Below are positions 26,704 through 35,828 of a stretch of DNA of 64,000 nt, piece after piece (positions within the stretch are counted from its first letter, which is position 1; each line of letters begins with the position of its first letter). Both the position numbers and the translations under genes were made by a program. Source of the DNA: Celeribacter ethanolicus (lineage in GTDB: Bacteria > Pseudomonadota > Alphaproteobacteria > Rhodobacterales > Rhodobacteraceae). The notes below the pieces were generated by a model. It worked only from the letters and a program-made list of their open reading frames with translations. It made no database searches and was not told the origin of the DNA. The stretch lies in contig NZ_LRUC01000049.1 in assembly GCF_001550095.1 (NCBI RefSeq), positions 1-64,000 on the forward strand. The letters are read 5' to 3'.

Positions 26704-27480
26704 TCAATATCCCGAGCAGTATGGATTGGCATCATCCCCGCAGATGAAACGATTGCGCCTCAGATTCATTTCATCGCCATCGGGAAAATAAACATAGTCT
26801 CCGAACATCCATACGATGCCATAGTTCAACTGTGCCTGCCCGTCTGCAAACTGTGCCACGGGACCCGCTTTTTGCGTTTTATCGAACACTTGAACAAACC
26901 GGACATGAAGATTTCGCGGCATGCGCTCTTTACGCTCCGCTTTTCGGTGCGGCCAAAATTCCCGGATCACAACGTCGAACTGTTCCGGCTTTACCTTCAG
27001 CTCTATCGGCGTCTGAACGACATTCGTAATCTCATGTTCATAGAACATTTTCGTCACAACAGTCAGACGTTCAACCCTCTGATACGTGGTTTCCAAGTCG
27101 CCTGTATCATCGACGTCATCGGAAACCTGAACATGAATCATCTCGGAGGGCGCACGGTATTCGAGGAGATTTTTACAGACCGATGGCACGCCTTCACTCT
27201 CAGAAATACAAAGAACACTGCGCCCTTCCACGGTGAGTGGCGTCTCAGGCACCGCCCACTGCGACAAAGTGTAGGAGCGCATCGTCAGATACTGTACGCC
27301 AGCAATAACATTTGGGATGAGATAATACCCAATCGGAAGAACGACAAAGGCATAACCGATGCCCTTCTGACCACGCCGGATCAACCTAATCCCCCATAGG
27401 AAAAGAGCAACCGGCCCCAGAAAAACCAGCACGCCCATCAATAAAACAACAATCACGTCCCAAGTGCTAAAATTTATCAT
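26704..27480 (-). CDS. Unknown membrane-anchored protein, paralogue of the next gene upstream
   Basis: I do not recognise a named family. The 258-aa protein has two N-terminal membrane segments (VIVVLLMGVLVFLGPVALFL and about residues 40-62) and a C-terminal soluble domain. It shares with the 246-aa protein encoded just upstream a two-cysteine motif (GRSVLCIS, then PSVCKNLLEYRAPSEMI) and a C-terminal GPVAQFADGQ, then WMFGDYVYFPDG. Overall similarity elsewhere is low, so the duplication is old or fast-evolving. Base composition is visibly less GC-rich than the surroundings, which may indicate transfer. Fifty-five bases separate the two genes, so they are probably co-transcribed. Confidence 0.72.
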   Translation of the reverse strand: MINFSTWDVIVVLLMGVLVFLGPVALFLWGIRLIRRGQKGIGYAFVVLPIGYYLIPNVIAGVQYLTMRSYTLSQWAVPETPLTVEGRSVLCISESEGVPSVCKNLLEYRAPSEMIHVQVSDDVDDTGDLETTYQRVERLTVVTKMFYEHEITNVVQTPIELKVKPEQFDVVIREFWPHRKAERKERMPRNLHVRFVQVFDKTQKAGPVAQFADGQAQLNYGIVWMFGDYVYFPDGDEMNLRRNRFICGDDANPYCSGY

Positions 27481-27535
27481 TTACGACCTTTCTGACTCTT
27501 GAGGCTTTGACACTGCCCCCTCCAAGACTGCAAAA

Positions 27536-28276
27536 TCACAGGAGAAACGCCCAGACATTGGCAGACATCTGCCCGGAGCGCGGGATTTTCTCGACATCCC
27601 CGATGAACCAGAACCAACCTTTATGAACCTTCACATCACCTGTGACAAAACGAGCGACAGGCAGGTCTTTCACAGACAGATCATAGGCCTCGATTTTTTG
27701 GGAGGATGTCAGATGCAGCCTGTCGTTCTCCTCGGGTGCCAATGTCGACAGCCGCAGGATCACCTCGAACTCCCTCCCCATACCCTGTCCGATCTCCGGA
27801 TCGGACACGATCTCCTGATAAACCCGCCCATCAGGCAACTGCCGCGCCTCAGTACGCAGCCTCTCCACCTGCACCCCGTTCAGATCGAGCGTCCCCGGCG
27901 TCATGGCTAGGTTGCTCTCAAAATCGCTCACAACGATCATGTCGGAGGGGGCATGGGCCTCAAACATACGTTCACAAAAAGAGGGAATTCTTCCCTGACC
28001 ATCATCACCATGCGACATCAGACAAAGAACACGTCGCCCTTGCACGCCAAGATGTTCCACCTCTTGAAACGTCATGTCCGACAACGCATGCTCGGAGGCA
28101 CGAAGCTGGAAAAAAGAGTGGATTTGCGGCACGGTATAAAACGCGACGAAAGCGCTTAAAAGGATCCCACCCGCATCGAAACGCCTGCGCGAAAGCATCC
28201 AGCCCCCCACACCAACGACGGCCAAGTTGCTAAGGCAGAACAAAGCGAAAAGACCCACGAAAAATAAATCAGACAA
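27536..28276 (-). CDS. Unknown membrane-anchored protein, paralogue of the next gene downstream
   Basis: This 246-aa protein has the same plan as its downstream neighbour: two N-terminal membrane segments (LFFVGLFALFCLSNLAVVGV and about residues 33-55), then a soluble domain. Shared features are GRRVLCLMS, then PSFCERMFEAHAPSDMI, then the late LPVARFVTGD and WFIGDVEKIP. The two conserved cysteines could form a disulfide if the domain is periplasmic. No enzymatic motif is visible. It is unrelated to dctD, which lies behind a terminator further along. Confidence 0.7.
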   Translation of the reverse strand: MSDLFFVGLFALFCLSNLAVVGVGGWMLSRRRFDAGGILLSAFVAFYTVPQIHSFFQLRASEHALSDMTFQEVEHLGVQGRRVLCLMSHGDDGQGRIPSFCERMFEAHAPSDMIVVSDFESNLAMTPGTLDLNGVQVERLRTEARQLPDGRVYQEIVSDPEIGQGMGREFEVILRLSTLAPEENDRLHLTSSQKIEAYDLSVKDLPVARFVTGDVKVHKGWFWFIGDVEKIPRSGQMSANVWAFLL

Positions 28277-28330
28277 ATGGAAAATGCCCCGTAGCTAACC
28301 CGCTTGAAATTCGTTTTTCAAATTCTCAGA

Positions 28331-28359
28331 CGAAAAAGCGGGCGCTTTCACACCCGCTT
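28331..28359 (-). terminator. Terminator of dctB-dctD
   Basis: AAGCGGG/CCCGCTT stem (28336-28342 and 28353-28359) followed on the minus strand by TTTTT, directly after the dctD stop codon. Confidence 0.75.
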
Positions 28360-28366
28360 CGGCATG

Positions 28367-29701
28367 TTACAAATAATCCGAGCGCTGCAAGCCGTATTTG
28401 GCCATCTTCTCGTTGAGCGTCCGGCGCGGCAGGCACAGTTCGTCCATCACCGCCACGATCGAGCCTTTGTGACGGCGCATCGTGTTGTCGATCAGCATCC
28501 GCTCGAAGGCCTCGACATATTCCTTCAGGGGCTTGCCCTCGGTGGTCATGGTCTGCTGTTCCGGCGCGTCGCTTTCAGACAGGAGAAGCGAGGTGATCGA
28601 GCCAGAGCCGCGACGGCTTTGCAGCACGGAACGTTCGGCGACGTTGATCAACTGGCGGATATTGCCCGGCCAGGGTGCTTGCAACAATTGCGCCGCCTCC
28701 TGCGCCGACACTTCCGGCGCGTCGCAGCCGTATTCCTCGGCGAATTGCTGACTGAGCTGGGTGAAGAGCAAAAGAATATCCTCGCCCCGCTGTCTGAGCG
28801 GCGGCGTGGTGATCTTCATCGCCGCGAGGCGGTAATAGAGGTCCGGCCGCATGGCGCTTTCACAGGTCCGGCCCTGTTCTTGCAGATTGCAGATCGCGAT
28901 CACCCGCGTCTCCGGCGGCGTGCCCTGTTCGTCGATCCATTTGAGCAACCGCGCCTGAAGCACCATCGGCATGGCCTCGATGTCCTCAAGCACAAGCGTG
29001 CCGCCGCGCGCCTCCTCGATCAGCGGCTGAATCTGCCCGTCCGGGTCCGGCCCGAACAGCCGTTTCGTCAGGTCCGCCTCATCGCGCCCCGCGCAGGCGA
29101 AGGTGATGAATTTCTTCGAGGCCCGCGTGCCCACGGCATGCAGCGCGTGCGCAACCAAGGTCTTGCCGGTGCCGGTCTCGCCGTCGATCAACACATGCCC
29201 GTCGGCTTGGCCCAGATCGAGAATATCCTCGCGGAGCCGCTCCATCACCGGGGACGCCCCGATCAGCTTGTTCATGATGCCGGTGCCGTCCGACAGCTCG
29301 CGGCGCAGCATCCGGTTGTCGAGCGTCAGGCGGCGCGCATTGGTGGCTTTCTTCGCCAGTTCGGTCATCCGGTCCGGGTTGAACGGTTTTTCAAGGAAAT
29401 CGAACGCACCGATCCGCATCGCCTCCACCGCCATCGGCACATCGCCGTGGCCGGTGATCATGATCACCGGAAGACCGCTGTCGACACTCATCAGCTTCTT
29501 GAGAAACTGCATCCCGTCCATCCCCGGCATCTTGATGTCGGTGATCACCACGCCCGGGTAATCCGCGCCCAGCGATTTGACCGCGTCCTCGGCACTCGCA
29601 AAGGTTTCGGTGTCGAACCCCGAGAGCGCCAGCCATTGGCTGATCGACTGCCGCATGTCCTGTTCGTCATCGACAATCGCGATTTTCATTGCCGTCGCCA
29701 T
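28367..29701 (-). CDS. dctD: DctD-like response regulator without GAFTGA loop
   Basis: This is the response regulator of a C4-dicarboxylate two-component system, 444 aa from the chosen start. The receiver domain has DDEQD and the phospho-acceptor in VITDIKMPGMDG (near residue 56). The AAA+ domain has Walker A GETGTGKT and the arginine-bearing RPDLYYRLA. Where sigma-54 activators carry GAFTGA this protein reads RLFGPDPDGQIQPLIEEARG, so the loop is gone, and Walker B is LVLEDIEAM with Asp-Glu changed to Glu-Asp. A C-terminal Fis-type HTH is present (RRHKGSIVAVMDELCLPRRTLNEKM). The start at 29701 has AAGGGAAG upstream. Without GAFTGA it should not drive sigma-54 promoters and may act with a sigma-70 type factor, as R. 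capsulatus NtrC does. Confidence 0.87.
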   Translation of the reverse strand: MATAMKIAIVDDEQDMRQSISQWLALSGFDTETFASAEDAVKSLGADYPGVVITDIKMPGMDGMQFLKKLMSVDSGLPVIMITGHGDVPMAVEAMRIGAFDFLEKPFNPDRMTELAKKATNARRLTLDNRMLRRELSDGTGIMNKLIGASPVMERLREDILDLGQADGHVLIDGETGTGKTLVAHALHAVGTRASKKFITFACAGRDEADLTKRLFGPDPDGQIQPLIEEARGGTLVLEDIEAMPMVLQARLLKWIDEQGTPPETRVIAICNLQEQGRTCESAMRPDLYYRLAAMKITTPPLRQRGEDILLLFTQLSQQFAEEYGCDAPEVSAQEAAQLLQAPWPGNIRQLINVAERSVLQSRRGSGSITSLLLSESDAPEQQTMTTEGKPLKEYVEAFERMLIDNTMRRHKGSIVAVMDELCLPRRTLNEKMAKYGLQRSDYL

Positions 29702-29755
29702 GGTCTCTTCCCTTCTTCTTCCGGCCCGCATCGGACCTTAAACGTCTGGACGGGA

Positions 29756-31549
29756 TCATTCCGCCGCGTGTTTAGCCTCTTCCGACAGAGGCAGCACCAT
29801 TTCAAAAGCCGCACCGCCCCCCGGACGGTTGCGCGCCATCAGCCGCCCGCCCAGTTCGGTGACGATCCCAGAGGAGATCGCAAGCCCGAGCCCCACCCCG
29901 TCGCCCGGAGCCTTGGTGGTGTAGAAAGGCTCGAACAAAGTGTCGAGGTTCTCGATCCCGGTGCCGTTGTCACGCACGGTCACGCTTGCTTGAGTGCCGC
30001 CCGTCACGAGGATCTCGATCTGCGGCTCGTCCGAATGCTTCGAGGCGTCAAAGGCGTTGCGCAACAAGTTCACCAGCACCTGCTCCAACCGCACCCGGTC
30101 GCCATCGACCACCACCGGTTCCGGCGGCAGGCTGCGGATGATCTCCACCGCGCCCTGTTTGAACTGCGGCTCCATCATCGACAGCGCCGAGGACACGCAG
30201 TCGCGCAGATCTATGGGATGCAACTGATCGGAGCCTTTGCGGGCATAAGATTTCAACTGTTTTGTGATCGCGCCCATGCGTTCGATCAGATCGTCGATCC
30301 GCCCGAAAGACGCCAGAGCCTCCTCCGACCGTTTGCGCTTGATCAGCAGACGCGCGCCCGCAAGATAGGTTTTCATCGCCGCCAGAGGTTGGTTCAACTC
30401 ATGGCTGACCGCCGCCGACATCTCGCCCAGAACCGCAAGTTTCGAACTTTGCGCCAGCGTCTGCTCGGCGACCTCAAGACTTTTTTCCGCCCGTTTGCGT
30501 TCGGCGATCTCGCGTTGCAGCGCGGCGTTCAACTGCCGCAGTTCGGCGCTTTCACGCTGAAACAGCCCGGCACGCGACACGGCGCGGCGCGAGGTCAGAT
30601 AGAACGCCCCGGCCAGGAGGATGGCAAAGCCCATGATTTCGAGTGCCAGAACCCCGTTCACCCGTTCGCGCACCGAAGCATAGGTGGTAAAAGACGTCAT
30701 CCGCCAGCCGCGAAACGGAATACGGCTTTCCAGACGCATCACCGCTTCACCGCCGAGATAGGTCTCGTTCGGGTCCGCCGACCAATCGGTGGTGATCTGG
30801 AACGCCCGCTCGATGGCGGTCGGCGCATCGCGGGTGGCGAGCGCTTCCCCCTCCGATTTCGACCGCCAGCGCGGCTCCGTCGACAGGATGATATTGCCCT
30901 CGGAGTTCACCACGATGACGGCGTCGGAAATCCCCGCCCAGCTCTTTTCGAACTTGGCAAGATCGACCTTGACCACGATCACCCCGGCCAGCGCGCCATT
31001 GACGTCGATCCGGCGCGAATAGCTGAATTCGTAGGCATTGTTGTCCAGCGCCGTGCTTTTGAAAATCGTATCGTTGGAGCGCAGCGCGTCGATGAAGGAG
31101 GGCGTCTGGCGGTTGTTGGCGCCCAGAAGCGAGCGATCCGTGGCAGCCACCACCCGTCCGCTTTCATCCAGAAGCGTGATCCCCGCGGCCCCGATCTCGT
31201 CGACATAGGCGATCAGATGTTGCGAGGTCTGGGAAAAGTCCCGCGAGGTCAGCGCGCCCACAAGGATCGGGTCGCGCGACAGCAGGATCGGCACGATGGA
31301 ATTGCGTTGCAGCTCGCTCATCAGGTTGCCGGCGTAAAGCGCCTGACGCACCTCGGCGCGGTTGCGCGTCTGTGTCGTGAAACGCTCGGTGAGCAACAGA
31401 TTGCTGACCCAGATCACTCCGATCGCCACAGCGACAAACCCCACAAGCGCCAGCCGTCCGGCCCAGCCCATGGTGCGGGCCCGCCCGGACCGCCGTCCGG
31501 CGCCCCCTTCGGCCCGTGGTTTTCCCCCGATGATGTCGCGATCGCTCAT
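29756..31549 (-). CDS. dctB: DctB-like C4-dicarboxylate sensor histidine kinase
   Basis: This membrane sensor kinase has 597 aa. Membrane segment 1 is near residues 32-52. A periplasmic double-PAS-type sensor region follows (about 55-300), with DESGRVVAATDR and the YSRRIDVNG dimer typical of DctB. Membrane segment 2 is near residues 305-325. A coiled-coil linker leads to the H-box AAVSHELNQPLAAMKTYL, and the ATP-binding N, G1 and G2 boxes include NLLRNAFDAS, DNGTGI and GDGVGLGLAIS. It phosphorylates the neighbouring DctD, 54 bases downstream. No dicarboxylate transporter gene lies in the window. Confidence 0.9.
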   Translation of the reverse strand: MSDRDIIGGKPRAEGGAGRRSGRARTMGWAGRLALVGFVAVAIGVIWVSNLLLTERFTTQTRNRAEVRQALYAGNLMSELQRNSIVPILLSRDPILVGALTSRDFSQTSQHLIAYVDEIGAAGITLLDESGRVVAATDRSLLGANNRQTPSFIDALRSNDTIFKSTALDNNAYEFSYSRRIDVNGALAGVIVVKVDLAKFEKSWAGISDAVIVVNSEGNIILSTEPRWRSKSEGEALATRDAPTAIERAFQITTDWSADPNETYLGGEAVMRLESRIPFRGWRMTSFTTYASVRERVNGVLALEIMGFAILLAGAFYLTSRRAVSRAGLFQRESAELRQLNAALQREIAERKRAEKSLEVAEQTLAQSSKLAVLGEMSAAVSHELNQPLAAMKTYLAGARLLIKRKRSEEALASFGRIDDLIERMGAITKQLKSYARKGSDQLHPIDLRDCVSSALSMMEPQFKQGAVEIIRSLPPEPVVVDGDRVRLEQVLVNLLRNAFDASKHSDEPQIEILVTGGTQASVTVRDNGTGIENLDTLFEPFYTTKAPGDGVGLGLAISSGIVTELGGRLMARNRPGGGAAFEMVLPLSEEAKHAAE

Positions 31550-31696
31550 GCCGTCCAGATTACCCGCGCCCGAAGGCGAGCCGCAAGGGGCCGCCGCAGG
31601 GCGATGGTCCCCGCAGCACAGGCAGGGGCCTCCATTTGAGCAAATTCCCGCCTGTGCGACAGGGGTTTGGGCGGAAACCGGTCAGCCCAAAGCCGA

Positions 31697-32365
31697 TCAG
31701 GCGGATACCAGTGCGTCCGTCAGCGAAGTGAAAAACAGCTTGCCGTCCTGATTGCCATGGGCGGCCTCGGCGGCGCGTTCCGGGTGGGGCATCATGCCGA
31801 GCACCCGGCGGTTCTCCGAGAGAATGCCCGCGATGTCGCGTTTCGAGCCGTTCGGGTTGTCGAGATACCGGAACGCCACACGGCCCTCGCCTTCAAGCAT
31901 ATCGAGCGTCTCTTCGTCGGCGGTGAAATTGCCGTCATGATGCGCAATCGGAATGCCGATGTGCTGACCTTGGGCGAAAGCAGAGGTATAGGGGCTGTCG
32001 GTGGTCTCGACGGCCAGCGGCACGGTCTTGCAGATGTATTTCAGCCCGGCATTGCGCAAAAGCGCCCCCGGCAGAAGCCGCGCTTCGGTCAGAACCTGAA
32101 AGCCGTTGCAGATGCCGAACGCATAGCCGCCGCGCTCGACGTGTTTCTTGAGCGAGGCCACCACCGGCGAGTTGGCCGCAATCGCGCCGCAGCGCAGATA
32201 GTCGCCATAGGAAAACCCGCCCGGGACACCGACCACATCGACGCCCGCCGGCAGTTCGGCGTCCTTGTGCCAGACCATGGTGACATCGGCGCCAGCGGCC
32301 TTCAGCGCCATATACATGTCGCGGTCGCAGTTGGACCCGGGGAATTGCAGAACGGCGGCTTTCAT
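31697..32365 (-). CDS. purQ: Phosphoribosylformylglycinamidine synthase subunit PurQ
   Basis: This is the glutaminase subunit of FGAM synthase (purine biosynthesis), supplying ammonia to PurL with PurS, 222 aa. It is a class I amidotransferase: the nucleophile cysteine is in [10 protein letters not shown] (near residue 86), and the catalytic His/Glu pair in [10 protein letters not shown]. The N-terminus [16 protein letters not shown] is standard and fixes the start at 32365. It lies on the same strand as purS but about 3.4 kb away, separated by four unrelated genes. Confidence 0.96.
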   Translation of the reverse strand: MKAAVLQFPGSNCDRDMYMALKAAGADVTMVWHKDAELPAGVDVVGVPGGFSYGDYLRCGAIAANSPVVASLKKHVERGGYAFGICNGFQVLTEARLLPGALLRNAGLKYICKTVPLAVETTDSPYTSAFAQGQHIGIPIAHHDGNFTADEETLDMLEGEGRVAFRYLDNPNGSKRDIAGILSENRRVLGMMPHPERAAEAAHGNQDGKLFFTSLTDALVSA

Positions 32366-32629
32366 CGGGCGGGACTCCTGTGAGGGCGGTTTACGCGCCT
32401 GATACGCCGGGGCGGAGTTCGGATCAAGTGGGTTGTGTCCCGCGGGGCAGGCCGCGCCTGCCGATTGCGCCCGAAGACCGGGACGAGGCGGCGACATGTG
32501 CAACGCCGCAGCGGGATCAATGCCCTTCACAAGTTGTCCCGGATGCAGACCGATCCATACGCTGGCCTCGCGCGCTACAATCACCGCCCTGCCCGGTCAG
32601 ATCAGCACTCCACCCGGATTTTCCGTGTC

Positions 32630-33094
32630 TCAATCCGATCGCATCACCCGCACCTGCCAGCACGTATTGTGCGCAGAACGGATGTCGGCGAAAGCGATCT
32701 CGTCGCGGGCCAGAAGCTCCGCGCAATAGCACTCGATCTCCGCCTGCGGCACGATCCGCCCGGTGCCGTAGACAATGCGCTCGTCGATGTCATAGCCCTT
32801 GACCAGATACTCGGGCGAGCTGGTCAGAACCTCCGGCAGCCCCTCCCCCCGGTAGGGCGCACAATGCGCGGCACAAAGAAAGATCGGCCCGGTTTCGACG
32901 TAGGGATTGCGCGTCTCGAACGGTCGGTGCGCGCAGATCAGCATGCCGTGCCCCTTGGGAATGTTGCGCAGGCAATGACGACAAGGGGCGGCGTCATAGG
33001 GGTTCAGAACGAACTCCGGCTCCTGACCGTTGGCATCCGGCTTGCCCAGTCTGAGCGCATGGGCGGTGAGCGTCGGCATTCCTTGAAAGATCAT
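32630..33094 (-). CDS. DUF1203 family protein
   Basis: This 154-aa cytoplasmic protein belongs to a family of unknown function recognised by CRHCLRNIPKGHGMLICAHRPF and VETGPIFLCAAHC. Several cysteines and histidines (CRHC, CAAHC, CYC) suggest metal binding, but no function is established. GGAG precedes the ATG at 33094. It is transcribed divergently from the luciferase-like gene. Confidence 0.82.
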   Translation of the reverse strand: MIFQGMPTLTAHALRLGKPDANGQEPEFVLNPYDAAPCRHCLRNIPKGHGMLICAHRPFETRNPYVETGPIFLCAAHCAPYRGEGLPEVLTSSPEYLVKGYDIDERIVYGTGRIVPQAEIECYCAELLARDEIAFADIRSAHNTCWQVRVMRSD

Positions 33095-33287
33095 GGTAAC
33101 ATCTCCTTTTTTCTATCTTTTCAGATAGAAAACTACCGTCCCTCAAGCGACCCGGAACTTGTGCAAAACGCCCGCGCACCGATCCTGTGCCTGAGCAAAC
33201 AGAGCGCGCCCTTGCCCCAAGCCCCTCCGGCTTCCTAGGTAGAGGGCAACACGCCGCCCCTTCCCGGCGGCGATGAAAGGATATGTC

Positions 33288-34307
33288 ATGAAAAACCTCG
33301 GCTTCCTCTCCTTCGGCCATTGGGCCCCCGAACGCGGCTCTGCGGTGCAAACCGCCTCCGATGCTTTGCTGCAATCCATCGACCTCGCGGTCGCCGCCGA
33401 AGAGCTTGGCCTCGACGGCGCCTATTTCCGCGTGCACCACTTTGCCCGGCAACTGGCCTCCCCCTTCCCGCTTCTGGCCGCCATCGGGGCGAAGACCTCG
33501 AAGATCGAGATCGGCACCGGCGTGATCGACATGCGCTATGAAAACCCGCTTTATATGGCCGAGGACGCAGGGGCCGCCGACCTCATTGCGGGCGGGCGGT
33601 TGCAGCTTGGCCTGAGCCGTGGCTCGCCCGAGCAGGTAATCGACGGCTGGCGGCATTTCGGCTATCAACCCGCCGAGGGCGAAGACGGCTCAGACATGGC
33701 GCGGCATCATGCCCAGGTGTTCCTGCAACAGCTCGAAGGCCGGGGCTTTGCCCAGCCGAACCCGCGCCCGATGTTCCCGAACCCGCCGGGATTGTTGCGT
33801 CTCGAACCGCATTCCGAAGGGTTGATCGACCGCATCTGGTGGGGCTCCGGCTCGAACGCCACCGCCGAATGGGCGGCCATGATGGGGATGAACCTGCAAA
33901 GTTCGACCTTGAAGGACGACGAGACCGGCGAGCCCTTCCATGTGCAGCAGGCCAAGCAGATCCGCGCCTATCGCGCCGCCTGGAAAGCCGCCGGACACAC
34001 ACGCGAACCGCGTGTCTCCGTGAGCCGCTCGATCTTTGCGCTCGTGAACGATATGGACCGGATGTATTTCGGCCAGGGCGGCAAGGACAGCGACCAGATC
34101 GGCATGATCGACCAGACCCGCTCGATCTTCGGGCGCGGCTATGCCGACACGCCGGACCGGCTCATCGACCAGCTCAAGAAGGACGAGGCGATTGCCGAAG
34201 CCGATACGCTCCTTTTGACCGTCCCGAACATGCTGGGCGTCGAGTACAACGTGCATGTGTTGGACACGATCCTGAACGAGGTCGCGCCTGCGCTCGGCTG
34301 GCGCTGA
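33288..34307 (+). CDS. Luciferase-like flavin-dependent monooxygenase (LLM class)
   Basis: This bacterial-luciferase-like TIM-barrel protein has 339 aa. The N-terminus LGFLSFGHW, the AEELGLDGAYFRVHHF segment and the EIGTGVIDMRYENP strand are typical. LIAGGRLQLGLSRGSPEQ matches the flavin-phosphate region. It would use reduced flavin from a separate reductase. The substrate is unknown. The start at 33288 follows AAAGG; an ATG five codons upstream is possible. Confidence 0.88.
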   Translation: MKNLGFLSFGHWAPERGSAVQTASDALLQSIDLAVAAEELGLDGAYFRVHHFARQLASPFPLLAAIGAKTSKIEIGTGVIDMRYENPLYMAEDAGAADLIAGGRLQLGLSRGSPEQVIDGWRHFGYQPAEGEDGSDMARHHAQVFLQQLEGRGFAQPNPRPMFPNPPGLLRLEPHSEGLIDRIWWGSGSNATAEWAAMMGMNLQSSTLKDDETGEPFHVQQAKQIRAYRAAWKAAGHTREPRVSVSRSIFALVNDMDRMYFGQGGKDSDQIGMIDQTRSIFGRGYADTPDRLIDQLKKDEAIAEADTLLLTVPNMLGVEYNVHVLDTILNEVAPALGWR

Positions 34308-34368
34308 ACCGCATCGCGGCGTGGAAATCACGACGGACGGCCCCACCCCCGAGGTGGGTCCGACGCCG

Positions 34369-35262
34369 CTATTCCGGCCAGGTGATCATGGGAATGATCT
34401 TCTCGTCGCAAGCGTCATCGACGATCCGCCGCTCCAGCCGGTAGGCAAACCCGTCGAACCGCCAGGTCTCATGGGTGAAGCAATCGCCCAGACCGCGCCC
34501 CTTGTAGAAACTGTCGAGCACCCGCGTGTCGCCCTCGATCCCCCAAAGCGCCAACTCCGGCTCCGCCGCACCTTCCGGATCGACCGCCGCCAACCGCACC
34601 GGCGCCACACCATCCAGCTCCGGCCCCAGCAGATAGACCTGCGAACCGACATTATAGGCCGCCGTCCAGCATAGCTGCGACAGCACACGAACCTCCGGAC
34701 GGCCCTCGATCTCCTGCGGCCCCGCCTCATTGTCCAGCACTCCGGGCAAGGGCCCGTCGCACATCTCTTCGGTGATCTTGCGCGCCTCAGCCTGCAAGGC
34801 CTCCCAGTCGGGCTGATGCAGCATGAGCCTGCGCGTGCCCATGCGCCCCTGCTGCTCCTCCGCCCAAAGCATCGCTGCCTTGATCCCGGCCAGAGACACG
34901 CCCTCGCTGAATCCCTCCGACTCATAGGCGATCTCAAGGGTATTGCCGTCGAGCAGCGGTGTCGGGAAGGCCATTGCCCTGTCTTGCTGCCAGCCCATGG
35001 CGACCCCGTCGATCAGTATGGCGCCCTCGTCCACCATCGCCCGATCGCGAAAGCTCAGCACCCAGTCGCCACTCTCATGGCCCCGCATCAGAGACAGGAC
35101 CGGATAGGCCCGTGGGGTGAGTGTGCAATACTCCGGCCCGCAATGCGCCTGCCATTGCTTGTGGTGGAACACCGCCGTCTCGGCCCGCAGCGCCCCGGGC
35201 AGGAGCATCGCGGCACTCAGAAGCATGCGCAGAGAGGTGAAAAATCTGACACCGGAAACCAT
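34369..35262 (-). CDS. DUF1176 family secreted protein
   Basis: This 297-aa protein has an N-terminal signal peptide (about residues 1-27, ending GALRAE). It belongs to DUF1176, of unknown function, recognised by WQAHCGPEYCTLTP at the front and SFYKGRGLGDCFTHETWRFDG at the end. Conserved cysteines (CGPEYC; C in GLGDC; C in DDACD) suggest disulfides in the periplasm. The ATG at 35262 is chosen because AAAGGG lies six bases upstream. It lies between purS and purQ. Confidence 0.82.
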   Translation of the reverse strand: MVSGVRFFTSLRMLLSAAMLLPGALRAETAVFHHKQWQAHCGPEYCTLTPRAYPVLSLMRGHESGDWVLSFRDRAMVDEGAILIDGVAMGWQQDRAMAFPTPLLDGNTLEIAYESEGFSEGVSLAGIKAAMLWAEEQQGRMGTRRLMLHQPDWEALQAEARKITEEMCDGPLPGVLDNEAGPQEIEGRPEVRVLSQLCWTAAYNVGSQVYLLGPELDGVAPVRLAAVDPEGAAEPELALWGIEGDTRVLDSFYKGRGLGDCFTHETWRFDGFAYRLERRIVDDACDEKIIPMITWPE

Positions 35263-35362
35263 CGTTAACCCTTTTTGCAACACAGACAAAGGAAAGCCGC
35301 CAGAGATGTCCCCGCGCTTTCACTGTCACTTTTGCCAGACCGGGCGACGCGCGCCAAGGGCC

Positions 35363-35668
35363 TCACGCGCCCCGCGTCGAAAGCTTGCGACTGATCTCCG
35401 CCAGAACGCCGAGGCAAGAGGCGGATACCCAGCTTCCTCCAAGCATCACGAACCCCATGAATATCTCGTATTCTGTATCATATCCCCCTTGCGCCGCCGA
35501 AACGATCAGAGCAACCGCCGCCAGACTCCCCAGAAGCCCCACCGACCAGGCGGTCACATAGGCAATATCGGTGAACAGGCCATGTTTGACTTCCGCCTCG
35601 CCATTCTCTGCCTGCGATTGCCGGGGTTTGGGCAGGTATTTATAAGCGGGATCGTTCTGTTTGCTCAT
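35363..35668 (-). CDS. Small two-helix membrane protein, unknown
   Basis: This is a 101-aa protein with a polar N-terminus (about 28 residues), two hydrophobic segments (about 38-58 and 68-88) and a basic C-terminus. I do not recognise a family. The ribosome site is weak. It is a possible co-transcript with the DUF1176 gene, 100 bases further along. Confidence 0.6.
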   Translation of the reverse strand: MSKQNDPAYKYLPKPRQSQAENGEAEVKHGLFTDIAYVTAWSVGLLGSLAAVALIVSAAQGGYDTEYEIFMGFVMLGGSWVSASCLGVLAEISRKLSTRGA

Positions 35669-35753
35669 GGTTCAACTCACATTTCAAAATAACATCTGCG
35701 ACTTCAATGTCTGTGCGCCGCATCAATCTACAGGTCTACACTCAAAAAGATAC

Positions 35754-35794
35754 GAAAAAGCCGCCCACGGGGATCATCCCCGGGGCGGCTTTCT
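35754..35794 (-). terminator. Terminator of purC-purS
   Basis: The strong stem AAAGCCGCCC/GGGCGGCTTT with an inner hairpin is followed by TTTTTCG on the minus strand, about 35 bases after the purS stop. Confidence 0.85.
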
Positions 35795-35828
35795 CATTCC
35801 AATCCTCTGATCTCCCAGAGAACTTCGA

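Noticed and set aside
28304-31639. 1111-codon open frame on the plus strand opposite dctB/dctD
   Set aside because: Antisense shadow of two genes with unmistakable domains in a high-GC genome; its translation is Arg/His-rich without motifs. The same holds for the long frames opposite the carboxylase genes (6691-9144, 9057-11276), mprF (37631-39862) and selO (45687-47180).
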